Shown one piece after another: positions 10,890 to 23,300 of a stretch of DNA of 64,000 bases. How positions within the stretch are numbered: position 1 is the stretch's first letter; each line of letters starts with the position of its first letter. The position numbers were made by a program, and so were the translations under genes. This DNA is from Saururus chinensis (taxonomy: Eukaryota; Streptophyta; Magnoliopsida; Piperales; Saururaceae), in contig CP141141.1 in NCBI GenBank assembly GCA_035235625.1, forward strand, positions 23,433,968-23,497,967, in the 5' to 3' direction. Under the pieces are notes generated by a model, which was not told where the DNA came from, ran no database searches, and saw nothing but the letters and a program-made list of their open reading frames with translations.

Positions 10890-13470
10890 CACACACATTG
10901 TTTTGTTTTGATTTCATTTTGCTTTGTTTTTATGTTACTATTGCTCACATGTTTTGAATAAAAATAAAAACAAAAGAAATTTTGAATTGTGTCCACTATT
11001 GAAAACACCATGATGTATGGTTAATATACCTTAACTAAGAAAGAAATCCACCAAGGTGAGTGAAGATCGATTTCAATTTTCTTTTGCTTGATGTTGTAAT
11101 TATTCACTTTTTTAAAAACTTGCACACATCATGTTAAACTCAAGTTAATTTCATGATTGGAAACCAATAGAGAATTCTTTGACATAAGTTGACTTAGGTG
11201 TTTGGATTCTAGTGACTTTTAGTGATCAAATTAGAGGATCGTTTGCTAGATTTTTATTTAAAATTCAAAATAATGAAAGAAAATTCCTTGTAATATGATT
11301 CTCTATATACTTGAATCGCAGAGGCTATGATATCAATGGTAACTATGACCGATGTATCATTGACCACTTCAATGAGGGTCATACCATCCTCACTCCTCAT
11401 GGAGGAGTACCACTATCTGATAAGCCTAGGGTGGACAAGGGTATCTGAGGTAGAATGTATTGCAAGTACTTAGACCAATAATGTTGATGGAATACCCAAT
11501 GGATAGCGAAGTAATATTGGATCATATGAGCCACTGATTGCTAAAAACAAATTGGCTTGTGCTTTGCCGGTGTAGAGGATGATCCTCTCAATGTGCTCAG
11601 CTAATTAGGTGGAGGAGTCTTTGTGCTATTAGCCATCTAAAATTTGAATAAAAACTAGGGCTAAAGCAAGAAGTAAGCAAGAATGAAATGAATTAAACAT
11701 CCTAGCAATTTTAAATTTTTTGAAATTTCAATTTCTTTTGCCCAATTTTAAATTTATTAAAATACCTTGGTGAAAACATTTTCTCCGAATGACCCCAAAT
11801 TTTAGTATATTGTATATTTCAATGAGATAAACAACTTTTACAACTACAACTACTATTGATTTTAATCAGAAACTAACAAATTTTCAAAATCCCCAATTTC
11901 GGTATATTTTCAAACCTTCAAAGTGAAAAACTGTTGAAATCTCAAGATTTGATAGATAAGATCATTTGAAAATTTACAAAAACATAAATCTAGCAATTTC
12001 AAAAGATTCTATTATTTAAAACCATTGAAATATGTTTGAAAAAACCTAAATTTTTTTCTCAGTTCAGGTCCATACCTTCATCATGACGAATTCGAGAAAT
12101 TTGCGTACAAATCTCATGTAAAATCACTCCATGACATGCCAAACGAGCTTTCACTACATTGCTATATCCTCAATGAGAATTTGGAAGCGTGTAGGGGTGA
12201 AATGAGGCTTCGGCTGGTTTTGAAATGAGCATTTGGGCACGAATTGTGAGGCTAGTGACAATCGCCTAATATGTCAGATCAATTTCTTTTAAACTTTTTC
12301 CAAATAATTCTAGAAAATTTTCAAAAGCAAACATTTTCCATTGAAAGAACCTCATTTTGACTTCTAGAACTCAAAATAAAAATCAAACAAACAAAAATAG
12401 CCAATGTTGAGCACTTTGATTGAAGTTCATCAATTGGACATTTAAGTCAAGTACACCCATAGATTGATAGTTAATTACACCTCTCCCTAGATTATTCTGC
12501 GTCATTAGATTGTGAATTTCAATTGCCATTTATTCATTTTAACTTTTAATAATCTTTAATTAAATTTTAAAGAAACCACCAATGTTTAAAACTTGTCTCT
12601 TTAAATCATAAATTTCGCAAGTTGCTTGATAAAAAGAGACAAAATCTTCTAGACTAGCAAAGGAAAAGGTTTCATTTTTTACTCACTTAGCTAGATTCTA
12701 TCTACATCAATTCTTCGAAAAAGAAAAAATAAAGCATGAAGAAAAAAATCTTAGCGCGTGCCTTTTTTTTATATTTTTTCAATTCTTTAGGGATTTGGCT
12801 TTTTCTGAATGCTCTCAACTTAGATCATTTTTTTTGTTTTGTTGTCGAGTTGATCGGAGATTCACACTAGCCTAGGCCGACTTGTGTAGGTAGCCCTTCC
12901 CCATCATCTTTACGAGGACAATATCATTGTAAAATAAAAAGAAGTTAATCATTTACAAGCTCATGACACATTACAAGGAATTTTAATGGTTTTGAATTCC
13001 TAGATAGAAGCCTAGCAAGTTTCTCTAAGTAGATCCCTAAGACTCCACTATAATCTGAACTCTTAAGTCAACAAGTGTTTAAGAATTCCCTCTTGAATTT
13101 TAATCTTGAATTTGACTTGAGTTAATCATGATGTGTATAAGTTTTGAAATAAAGAAAATTACAACATCAAGCAAAAGAAAACAAAAAAGATCTTCACTCT
13201 CCTTGGTTCATTCCTCTCTTAGTTAAAGTACATTGACCATGCATCATGGTGTTTTCAACTTAATTGACAATTAACAACCTTTGATCCAAGTGTTGAACAT
13301 TCACAAGCTACAAACACAAGCTATGAACCAAAACATTAACTTTTTTTTGTTTTTAAAATTTTTCATTTTTTTGGTTTCTTTTCATTCAAAACCTATAAAA
13401 AAAAACCACAAAAAAGCAAAGTCAAATGAACAGAAAACTAACAAAACTATGTGCATGTCCAAAATATTGA
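10890..13470. repeat. Large imperfect inverted repeat made by S7 and S6
   Basis: About 10,890-11,305 (plus) matches the reverse complement of about 12,955-13,470. Anchors are GAAAACACCATGATG at 10,999 and its complement CATCATGGTGTTTTC at 13,243, then CTTTTGCTTGATGTTGTAAT near 11,081 and its complement near 13,160. The arms are separated by about 1.65 kb. Both arms are the AT-rich spacer of the same element family, in opposite orientations. Confidence 0.8.
11319..11635 (-). pseudogene. S6 ORF2 remains
   Basis: This block is collinear with the beginning of ORF2 in S3 (about 26,250-26,570). Both join the AT-rich spacer at AGCCA(C/T)CTAAAA, followed by AAACATCCTAG. Only a part is present before the S7 junction. 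No function is known for ORF2; see the S3 and S4 copies. Confidence 0.5.
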
Positions 13471-13505
13471 AAGAATCAACTCATAGATACTTAACAAATC
13501 ACCAT
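11636..13505 (-). mobile_element. S6 AT-rich spacer between gag and ORF2
   Basis: About 1.87 kb of AT-rich sequence without recognisable coding potential. It is alignable with the spacers of S3 (26,575-28,330) and S4 (47,906-49,860). It contains a short conserved GC-rich block at 12,856-12,907 and a T-rich stretch next to gag. In an ordinary Sirevirus, protease-integrase-RT would stand directly behind gag. No pol motif is visible here. Confidence 0.6.
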
Positions 13506-13509
13506 TAAG

Positions 13510-14278
13510 TACAAATCTTTTCCTCCTTACCCATGCCTAGCAATCAATCCTAAGGTAATCTAAGAGTTTAGTGCTGAGTTTTCCTATTTGATCATTCAAG
13601 AATTGAAGACTAGTCTTTCTAATCCACACTCTTTTCATCTTATGAGCATAAACCTAGTGTGACAACCTAGGGTTCTCTTCTTTAAGGGATTGCTTTCTCG
13701 ATTTTCTCATAGGGTTTGATTTGTGGGGGTGGTTGTTAGGGCACTCAAGCCTAGTGTGATGCTCACTATTCAATATGTCACAAATCATCAAAGACTAGCT
13801 TTCATTTTGATCACCCTCCCTCCTCTTGGCATTGGTGGGGTGGGAACTATCTTTAGTGTGTGATTACTCTCTTTGACTCTCACAAAGTTAGTTGGTTTAG
13901 CATTAGATGTGTGCATGGATGGATTAAACCTAATTTCCCTTTTTATCCCATGGTCCCTAGAGATTTCTTCTCACACTTAAATATATCTAGTTTCTCCTTA
14001 GATGACATAAGTTCTCTTCAATGTACACTAGACTTCTCTCTTTCACTCTTAAGTTTAGCCTTGAGGTGACCCAATTCACTAACCACCTAGTGTTCAACAA
14101 ATGCAACCTATTGAACTCTTGAGAAGCAATTTCAAGTTTCTCATCTCTCTTCCTCAATTCATTTTCAAGTTTCCTAGTCTTTCTAGAGGAAAGTATGACT
14201 TTTTGAATTAGATTTCTTTGCTCATTGTTTGACTTTTTTTCAAAAGAAGAATTTGAATTCAATTCTGAGGAATTTGAT
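13510..14278 (-). pseudogene. gag: S6 gag, coiled-coil and C-terminal part
   Basis: The minus strand shows ILSSRKTRKLENELRKRDEK (about 14,130-14,190), a clear coiled-coil stretch, and further left a short Cys/His-bearing region near 13,770-13,800 that corresponds to the zinc knuckle of S4. The other half of this gag is at 16,408-17,544, separated by solo LTR E. It is a broken fossil with several breaks. Confidence 0.65.
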
Positions 14279-16407
14279 TGTAATGCCCTGACCCGGAAAC
14301 TAACCTAGACCCGGTGTTTTCAACATAAAATCAGGGTAAATTAAAATTATAGAAAAATAAAAAAATGAGACCAACCAGGAGCAACAAACTCTATGTGCAA
14401 GAGTCGTAACGATCCTCTATGCGTTATGGAGCTTTAGTGCTTCGTTGTGCGTAGGCCATAACAAACCTAATTTTATAATTAATTTGGATCGGGCTAACGT
14501 TATTCTACCATTGGTTGCTTACATACGTATTGGATAACATTTACGACATTATTCCAATATGATCAGATCAGAACATAGTTCCATCTAATGCATCAAGCAT
14601 CACAAAGTCATAAACGTTAAAATACATATATCCTTACATTCTAATAAATCATTCGGAGTCATACAGAAATCTCATAAATCATTGGACTCGAACCGAAGAC
14701 AATAAATAAGTGGAATCACTCTTGTCACAGAGGTGAACAGAACAATAGAAGAATTACACATGCCATTCTATCATAGAGAGGAGCAGAGCACATACCAGAG
14801 CAGTTTATATCATATTAGATCCCACTAGATCATATTAGATTTCATCCAACCATTATAGATCATATTAGATCAGATCAAAGCATATCAGATTAACATAGGA
14901 CATTTCATAGTAGATCGAATCTAAACAAAGCATATTAAAGCAGATTGAATCAAAATCTATCAGATCATAGGAAATCATATTTCTTAATTAATATATTAAT
15001 ATTACTAATTAAGATACACATGCATATAGATCAAATTAATCGAAAAGTCAGAAATGATTACTCCCCTGCAGTTCCAGAAGTCATACCATTCGGAGTAGCT
15101 CATTTCCTATGGGCGTCTTCCCCTTTAGGTCTGGAGACGGCGGACAAAACCTCATCTTTCTTGGAAACATCTTTCTCATTGCATCCAAAGGTGGCGGACT
15201 CACCTATTTTTTAACCTGGGACGTTTCTTTCTTTGTTGCCTGTAGGTGATGGACATAATTTCCCCTTACCCCGAGATGTTTCCCCATTCTTGCACCCATA
15301 GGCGGACAAAATTTCCCCTACTCGCCCGTAGGCAATGGACATACCTTACCCTTACCCGGAGACTCTTTCCTTTTTCCTCACCCATAGGCTACAGACAGAA
15401 CTTCTCCTTAGCCCGGGGATGTTTCTCTCACTGTGTAGCATTTCAGTGGAGGACGGAGCCTCACCTACTCTAGGCCGCTTCCCTTGTGGTGGCCCTACGA
15501 TAGAGGACGAAGCCCCCTCTTGTTGTGGGCCACTTCTCTCTCCTTGGTGCTCAAGGGTGATGGGCAGAGTCTCCTCTTAGCCTAGGGCATTTTCACCTTA
15601 TAAAGTTGCCAACTTAGGGAATGGACACTTCTATTGCATAGAACGCTCTCAAATTAGCTATGGATGCCTTTTGAATGGATGAAAATGGACTCAAAACGAC
15701 CCCGAAAACTCCTTCGGAAGTTTGGATGGAAATCAGAATTTATAGAAGAAGGTGTACAAGCACATAGCAGAAAGGGGAATATGAGCACACAGGCATGCAC
15801 CACATGTCATGTGCTCATTGGTCCACATCATCTTGTTGGTGCAGCTGAAGCACGCGTGACGCACGCATCAGTACATTGCGTGCGGTGATGAGGCACCCAT
15901 TATGTGCTTAGCTGCATGATCGCGTGGCCGCATGTCATGCGGACTGCCGCGATTGGGTAGTGCGGCATGCTGCCAGCTCTTCTCAGCTCTGGCTTGGCTT
16001 GGCTCCTGCTGACATCATCTATTCCATCTTTTCTTTAATATTATATTATTATTTCATTCAAATACAATTCCAACTTCAAAATGCGATAACCTCTTATCCC
16101 AAAGTCAGAATCCTACATTCTTGGTACCGATAGACTCGTATCGATGAGCCCTTCGAAATTAGATCCACATGGGTATGTTATTCTGCACTTTTTATGTGGG
16201 TCTCGCCCATGTGGCATGCTTCTCGAGATCGTAACTTTCTCTCCCGACCTCCATTTCGCGTGTTCTTTGATTCGTTACGCTCATTACTTCGAGCTCTACT
16301 TATATTCAGGGATTCCATTCCTTTAAACCCCTTAAAACTTAACAAAATTTTATGTAATTACCCTTAACCCTTATGGTTTAAGCATAATCGGAACACGGGG
16401 CGTGACA
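14279..16407. mobile_element. E: 2.1-kb solo LTR, Ty3/gypsy-like
   Basis: It begins TGTAATGCCCTGACCCGG and ends GGAACACGGGGCGTGACA. The flanks are TTGAT (14,274-14,278) and TTGAC (16,408-16,412), a target duplication with one mismatch. The related S3 gag has TTTGACTC at the same place, so the insertion site is clear. No coding domain is present inside. TGTAATGCCC/GGGGCGTGACA ends are usual for long-LTR plant gypsy elements, possibly Tekay/Del type. The interior has a degenerate 55-bp repeat array and a GC-rich second half. Confidence 0.85.
15131..15595. repeat. Degenerate array of about nine 55-bp units in solo LTR E
   Basis: Each unit has the plan (A/C)GGACA or TGGACATA, then CTTxCCCTTACCC, then GAGATGTTTCC or a variant, and ends with CCATAGG or CCGTAGG. 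Units start near 15,131, 15,189, 15,245, 15,301, 15,331, 15,387, 15,449, 15,500 and 15,558; one is shortened to about 30 bp. Divergence between units is high, so the array is older than the insertion. Confidence 0.65.
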
Positions 16408-17544
16408 TTGACTAATAAGATCCTCTAGATGAATCCTCCTCCTTTACAAGATGGAAGGGAGTATAGTTAAATATTTCATCTTCATTAGAAGAGTTGTCAT
16501 CAGAAAATGTTATTTGAAGAACCTTACCAGTTTTTCTTTTTCTATTGAGTTTTGAATTTCCTAGGTTGGACAACAAAAAAACTATCACTATTTTGATTAG
16601 GGCATTGAAAAGCAAAATATCAAAATTTACCATACAAGGAACATATCATGTCTTCTATCTAGTATTGTAAGTTTTTTCCTCTCCCTAATGTTTGTTCTTT
16701 CCTCTCACCCATAAAATTCTAATTTCTTAAGAATTTCCCAAATTGTTTAGTCAACATGACTATTTGTTTATTATCATTCTCTTCATTATTAGAATCTTCT
16801 TCCTCAAGGGTTTTTAGAACATTGGTTATCTTAGAAATTTTCTTTGATGATTTTAGAGCAGTTTGTTTTCCCTTGCCCCTTGCCCTTTTCAAACATCTCT
16901 CTCTTATAATAATAGGACTTATATTTCGAAGGTTCTTAAGTTCACTATCAAGTCTTCTATGTCCAAGGTGCCAATTTTCTTTGATTTATTAATTGTAACC
17001 ACCTTAATTATGATAATAAGGACCTAAGAAATTTTCTAATAACTAGATGGCTAGCAATATGGTCTCCTAATTGACTACAAGTGTTCACAATGTTAGAGAT
17101 TTTAGCATAGTATTAAGAAATTGTCTCATCATCTCCCATAAGCATTTGTACCCTAGAGAATTTCATAGTCCGGTTCTCTCATTGTACTTAACTAGTCTAT
17201 CCCAGAAAACTTTGGCCAATGAACAATTGGAGATTAACCTATATTGGCATTTTCCTATAGCAATGAAAAATGCAATCAAGGCCTTGTTGTTTTAATTAGC
17301 CAATTTTAGTTTATATTCATCCAATTCAACTCAAATTTTAAAATCTTTTCCCCATCTTTGTCTTTGGTCATAGAAGGATTCTAGCCCTTAATCACAACTC
17401 TCCAAGTATTACCACCAAGTTCTTGAATAAAGCCCTCATCTTATTCTTCCAATAGGAAAAATTTTGACCATCAAACAAATGTAGTCTTTTCAGGGGGTTG
17501 CCCAAATGTCCATGCTCAACCATATTAGAGTTTGAATTAGACAT
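16408..17544 (-). pseudogene. gag: S6 gag, N-terminal and central part
   Basis: The start codon is at 17,544 with MSNSNSNMVEHGHLGNPLKR, followed by LFDGQNFSYWKNKMRALF. The F-D-G-x-N-(F/Y)-x-x-W-K pattern marks the N-terminus of Ty1/copia Gag. The same start occurs in S3 (30,282) and S2 (20,100). Central parts contain acidic linkers such as SDDNSSNEDEIF near 16,480. It is decayed, with several breaks, and split from its C-terminal half by solo LTR E. Confidence 0.8.
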
Positions 17545-17713
17545 GACACACAACCAAAAGGAAATCACAAGAAAACTATCACCAAGTAAGAGATAATTTC
17601 TACCAAAAGTAAAACTATAACTAAAAAGTAAAACTAATAAAAATTCAGCAAGAAAAACATGAAAATTGATAGTAATTAATATTGAAAGATCTAAAACACG
17701 ATCAACTATCAAT
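17545..17713 (-). other. S6 leader and primer-site region
   Basis: It is an untranslated leader between gag and the LTR. Next to the LTR the + strand reads GATCAACTATCAAT, the position of the CTACCAC primer-site motif in S4, S3 and S1. On the element's strand the intact form is AGTGGTAGCTGAGG, a divergent match to the TGGTATCAGAGC initiator-Met tRNA site used by most copia elements. Confidence 0.55.
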
Positions 17714-18979
17714 TATGAGTTTAATATTCATCTAAACTAGTGAATCACCACATTGCCCATAGTTCAAATACTTACCAATAGTAAAAAAACTACAAGTTAT
17801 GACCTCAATTGTGCAGGAAGTTGTAGCGGAAAAACTAGAGCAAACTAATGACCGAGAAATTAAACACTAAAACCACTATCAAGTTCATAAGCATGCAATC
17901 ACCATATCAAACACAAGGATTTATTTGTGGAAACCCAATATGGGAAAAACCATGGATAGCCACTCTCTAGCTAAATTTGTGCACTATGGTTGTAGAACTT
18001 AAAAGACACAAAGCTACCATCCTCTACCCTAACACTAAAATTCCCTTATCTGAATGAAGTTATTGGCCATCAAATCTCCTCCTTGATCCTTGACACTTTT
18101 CCCTTCTCGTTTTCTCTTTGTCTTCTCTAAAGATCTCCTTCAATCGAATCCTTCATTGATTGTTGATATAAAAGCTTCTTCAATTCCCCTTATGAAAAAC
18201 TCCTTCTTAGCTCCGTTGTGTTGTAGTTTATGATGTGGACTAACACTTATACTTCATATCTCATGAATTTTCTCTCAAAGTTTAGGTGAATTAGGGAAGA
18301 ATTATTAGAATAAAGCACTCTTTTTCTCTCAGAATTTTTGCTTCCCCTTGTGTTATTTCATCTAAAACTAGCCTTTAACCCTAAACCCTTGTGTTATTTT
18401 AGTTAGGGTTTTAACCTCCTAGTTGGAAAGTAACTCATTCTAGATTTGCTTAAATTGTTTTATCTACACCCAATCAATTGATCCTTCATATCAAATGATC
18501 AATTAATTAAGGTACAATAATATGCTTGTCAAGCACTGTTCAATCCTTCTTAGCCTCTGATCAATCATTCAGGTTAATGTGATGGATGAATACACAACCA
18601 ATTGATCTCTTAATAAACCATTAGATTGATTTATCAACATTGAAAAAAATACCATGAACATACATATCCAATCGATCTTGTCCTCGAGGCCGATCAATCG
18701 CTTATGAAGAATTATTATGATTTTTCTCCATTTTGTCAAACCACTTTGAATTGCAAGTGCGTGTAAAATTTACCTTTAAATCAAAACACTTTGTTCTATC
18801 TTCCATCTTGAAATTTAGAACTCATCAACTCATCTTTTTCAAGTCAATTAATTCCAAATCTGACTTTAATCACATAACTAATCTAATCAAATTCTAAAGA
18901 CTTAAAACATACACATTTGCACATGGTTTAATCATTTAAATACAACAAATTACAAGACATATTCCAATATGTTTTAATA
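17714..18979 (-). mobile_element. S6 5' LTR (1,266 bp)
   Basis: The + strand runs from TATGAGTTTAATATTC to CCAATATGTTTTAATA, matching the LTR ends of S3 (TGTGAGTTTAAT to ATGTTTTAACA). Immediately right of it, TCCTCCTTCACACTTGCATG is gag sequence (compare 50,664), so S6 interrupted the gag of S2. GATCAATC/GATTGATC words are frequent around 18,470-18,710. Confidence 0.8.
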
Positions 18980-20100
18980 TCCTCCTTCACACTTGCATGA
19001 AAGGTAGTGTGGTTGCACATCTGGGCCTCTTGATAAGATGAGTTATCAACTTTGAAGTGGTTTGAAGAACCTTCCCTTTTTTTTTTTATCATGACCCTTG
19101 AACATCCTTGGTTTATCAATAGAAGAATTGCGACTACCTTGGTTAGGACGCTCTGAAGCAAAATAACTTAATTTTCCACAATGAAAGAACCCTTCTTTTT
19201 AATTTTGTTAGAAGGGTTGAGCAAAATAACTCTTAGTTTGTCTCCCTCTTCCTGATATTTGTCCTTTTCTCTCACCTTTAAAGTTCTAAGTTCAAAGGAA
19301 CTTCTTAAATTGTTTAGTTAGCATGACTAAATGTTCATTATCACTCTCATCATCAAAATCTTCTTCATCTAGGGTAGTTAGTGCTTTGTTTTTCTTTGTC
19401 ATCTTCTTTAAAGTTTTCAAAGTAATTTGTTTTCACTTGACCTTCTTCAACATTTCTCTTTTTTATTAATATGACTCTTCTTACATGTCAAAGGTTCTTA
19501 TGTTGCCTATCCACTCTCAATGTCTAAGGTATCAATCTTTTTGGATTCATTAATTGGAGCTACCTTAATATTGAATTTACTCAACAAAGACCTAATGATT
19601 TTCTTACCACAAGATGATCAGCTATAGGTTACCTGAATATATCACATGTATTGAGTATGTTTAACATTTTGGCTAATATTCAGCTATAATTTCATCTTCT
19701 CCCATCATGATGTTCTCAAAATCTTAAGTTAGCATATGAAACTTAGAGTTTTTACTGCATCAATTCCTTTATTGTATTTTACCAAGCAACTTTGACATAA
19801 ACACAATTAAAAATGAGCCTATGTTTACTCTTTCCTAAAACATTGAATAAAGAACTAAAGGCTTTGGTACTGTAATTAGCTAACTTCCATTCACTCTCAT
19901 CCCAATCACATTCCAACTTGAGAACTTGTGGATTTCAACCCTTTATCACAACTTTCTAAGCATTACCATCAAGAACTTGGATAAAGGCTCTCATCTGATT
20001 TTTCCTATAAGAGAAATTTTTTACCATCGTACAAAGGTTGTCGATTCATAGAATTTCCCTAGACACCATGTTTAGCTATATTAGAGTTAGAATTAGACAT
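18980..20100 (-). pseudogene. gag: S2 gag, N-terminal and central part
   Basis: Gag starts at 20,100 with the MSNSNSN start shared with S3 and S6. Sequence towards the left matches S4 gag (CTTCACACTTGCATGAAAGG at 18,985 against the block at 50,665). It is a Ty1/copia-type Gag: an N-terminal capsid-like region, then acidic linkers. It is broken at several places and stops at the S6 insertion. Confidence 0.65.
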
Positions 20101-20265
20101 GACAATCAAAGTAAAAACAACAAATCCAATAAGAGAGACAATTCAAGTATGAAGAATTCTACTCCTAACAACTAAGCACTTGATCTAAACTAGAAAAAAA
20201 AATGCAAATTGATAGAAAAAGCAATAAATCTATCTAGATCATGCAAAATTTCCTCTGCCACCACT

Positions 20266-20301
20266 TATAAATTTAACACTCTTCTCTTTGTAGAGGGTCA
20301 C
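20266..20301 (-). mobile_element. S2 5' LTR, inner edge
   Basis: TATAAATTTAACACTC corresponds to the conserved LTR edge TGTGAGTTTAATATTC, and CCACCACT just left of it is the primer-site motif. The piece is cut at 20,301 by solo LTR D and continues at 23,647. Confidence 0.7.
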
Positions 20302-23300
20302 TGTCACAACCCAGATTTTTAAAACCCTTTTTAATTTAAGGACAAGCGATAAATCACGAAATAAATTTTTTTTCTTTAAATCAAATCAAATCAATCGACT
20401 AAAATATCCAAGTCGTGATAATTGCGATTCACAAATACGAATATCAAGACATATAATATTATTACATGTGTCAAATTTTGATAAATAGCAAGTTAACCCT
20501 CCAAGTACAAGTCTATCATCTGTCCAAAAATAAACAATCAAGTAAAGTTGACTCTCACGCCAGTAATTACCATCACTTAAAAGATTGCAGAAGTAAGAAA
20601 TTAGATCCCACTAGTGCAATGTCGTCCTCAAATGCCCACCAATGTCCTGATCTTGCAACGTCCCCATCTAAAGAACCTACAAACAAACAAGACCAAACAT
20701 CTCCTCCCCTTGGAAAAGCATTTCAAAAGAACAAAAGTAAAATTTAATATTTTTCAGATTAGGCCAACATAACCCGATGTTAGTTGCCTACATACTCATC
20801 AGACAACATCTCTAATGTTTCCAATAAGATTAGATCCAGACGTAGTTCTGCCTGAAACTACACTATTCTAAAAAGCATAGGATTACACGTGCAATGCTTA
20901 AGTATTTTCAAACAACCTACATTTTATGCAAGTCCTTTAATCGTTCCACTTGTTCTAATTAAACAAGCAATATCAAACAATGTTATTAATTATCTCTCGA
21001 ACCATTGTTCGATAATTAATATCCCCGTCTAATCCCAATGACAGACGGACTCATCAAATGTCAACCTAAGTGGCAAGTGATAAACTCACCATAGACCACC
21101 CTCAAAGGTAAAATCCATGACGAAACACCCTGTAATTCACCAGGTAGTACCATCACCCCTCCTAGCCCACGAAGGATCTAATCGGAGTGGAAGGGCATGG
21201 CCCACAACTGCACCTGAATAGAAGTGGCGGGAAAAGCCAACCAAGCAAGATGTTAGCTAATCTAAATGCGTGTACACTAATAGATCCTTAATAGATCTAT
21301 GGTGAGCCAAGCTCATACAGAGCTCCCTCCAATGGGGAGGTGCAACTATATGGTCAAATCAACGGCTCCTCAATAGAGCTAAAACTCAGGAAACCATTTT
21401 GAACCCTATCTTGCTCATCAATAAGCCAGGATTCCGAATGACTATCCCAAAACCCTATTAGTCCCTTCTAGACTAGGGTTTAAAACTCGAAACTACCATC
21501 GGTTCATCAACCAAGGAAAATCATCAGGTTAAAGGCTTTGTTCACTTTATGAACTAGTCTCGGACACATCTGAGGCATTTTTGTCTTTATATTGATTTGG
21601 ATTTCTCGCCCAATCCAAAGCTATCCACCCCATCAATTAATTTTTCAATAATCTTAAGCTAGTGATAAGTTACTATCACAACATCAATAATAAATATCGA
21701 AACAATAAACAACATAAACAATCAAAACCACACAGGTCCAAGCAGATCATAATATCAATAACTAAATTAAATAATGATATTAGATTGTTTGAGCTCTCGT
21801 GCCCTGACCCTCCTTTGGTTAACTTCTTAAATCTCTTTGAAAAATGATCATAATGAACATGAGGGCATTAAAGTAATTATCCAACATTGGATATGGTCCT
21901 CTCTGCTCTTGGGTAAGTCTTTAACCTTTCAAAAGGCTTCAGTATCACATTGGCCCGTTAACTTAATTCACCCAAATGCAGGCTGGTCCGCTCATAAGGG
22001 TATTTCTATCTTTTCGTTCAGGGCTTCCCTGAAACCTAATAGGTCCAAAACTAACCTCATAGGTACATTTTAATGTTATGAACCCAAGGTAATTTTCTTC
22101 CCATTTAACAGGGTCGTAAACCCCATGAACCAACCCCGGTTTAATTAATCATTTTACCTTAACCCTAGGGGTAAAATAGTAAATTATCTACTTAATGGGA
22201 TTTTTCCTGACCTTCTGGCTTGGTTCCAATTTAGGATACTCACTAGAATCTCAGTGGGATTTTTTTCAATTTTCAAATCCACTCTTAGGCCCTTGAACCG
22301 GAGCCCCTAAGTTCGGTCCTTAATGATTATTCTATGCTGCAACTCATAAGGGTAAATTAGTCATTTAAAAGCCTTTGGGATTTTTTTCCAGTTTGAAACT
22401 TGGTCAAGACACTCGTCATACATTCATGGTCATTAATTATTTTTTTCAAAATTTTATGACTACTCTAACGCACTGAATTGGAAGAGTGTGTATTGTTTTT
22501 TTTTATTAGACAGGACTGAATTGGGTCTGGTAACCCAACCTGGTCCAGTGGCCGATCGCGGGTCATCTTCTCCGCGACCGGCCAAAGGTCATTCGGCCTC
22601 TAGCGGTGCCGCCCATACCATGGCAGATGCAGGACAACCTTGGAAAATCTGGGCCGCCGTCGCACGGCGGAACCAATGGCTTTGGTTCCGCCATCGTCAT
22701 GTGGCCAGCCAGCGGCCAAAAGGCCGCCTTTCTTTTTTTATTTATTAGAGTGGCAGGGCTACTGCAGACCAGGGCCGGTGTGGCCAACGGCGGAGCAGAA
22801 AAGGACAACGCACCTTTTTCTTTCACTGGCCCACGCTGCGGCGGAGGAAACTCTCCAGTGGGTTCGCCCCTCGGTCGCTTTTGCCTAGTGACTGGGGTAT
22901 CTAGCCGGAAGAAGACCGACATGCCAGTGGCCGGCTCGCAGCCGATCAATGGCCATCCAGCCGAAATAAATGAAATTGCAACAATTTCACACTTAAACGA
23001 AATTATAGAACTGCAATTACTGTTCATACAATTACAAAAATAGAATTACAGAAAATCAATTACAATCAACTCTATTTAATAAAACCATCAATAATCTACG
23101 CTTAAAGACAACGGAAACGATCCTACCTCAATCGCCAATTTGTTGTCTATCCACCGCCACTGGAGCCTTGCCGGAGCCTCACCATTCACCACCTTCTCCG
23201 CCCTTTCTGCCAAAAGACCCCCTCAATTGTGCCCCAATGAGGCCTTTTATAAGCATGGGGATTAGGGTTCCTAATCCCCCTAAAAGTTGGGCCAATCCCC

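Larger units (their letters stand above)
9266..11318 (+). mobile_element. S7: inverted Sirevirus-like fragment inside S6
   Basis: In this block the family sequence runs on the plus strand, opposite to S6 on both sides. It holds LTR-like sequence with AATCAATCGATTAC (about 9,592-9,605), then a 31-bp perfect inverted repeat (9,943-10,051), then gag coiled-coil and gag C-terminal sequence (about 10,021-10,800), then the start of the AT-rich spacer. GLGFNETNYIKS (about 10,290-10,325) is a typical Sirevirus Gag signature. The left boundary is fixed only to within about 70 bases. Either a fragment was inserted in opposite orientation or part of the locus was inverted. It is a broken fossil. Confidence 0.65.
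7310..18979 (-). mobile_element. S6: gag-plus-ORF2 Sirevirus-like element, interrupted several times
   Basis: Recognised parts from right to left are a 5' LTR (17,714-18,979), leader with primer site (17,545-17,713), gag (13,510-17,544, split by solo LTR E), AT-rich spacer (about 11,636-13,505), ORF2 remains (about 11,319-11,635), 3' noncoding end and polypurine tract (8,751-9,265) and part of the 3' LTR (7,310-8,750, split by solo LTR F). S7, an inverted fragment of a related element, lies between 9,266 and 11,318. The remainder of the 3' LTR lies left of S1, outside the window. S6 itself sits in the gag of S2. It is old and broken many times. Confidence 0.75.

Noticed and set aside
22563-23043. 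Frames of 154 (minus) and 145 (plus) codons
   Set aside because: Both cover the same GC-rich island of solo LTR D, antisense to each other, with no domain. GC-rich DNA has few stop codons by chance.
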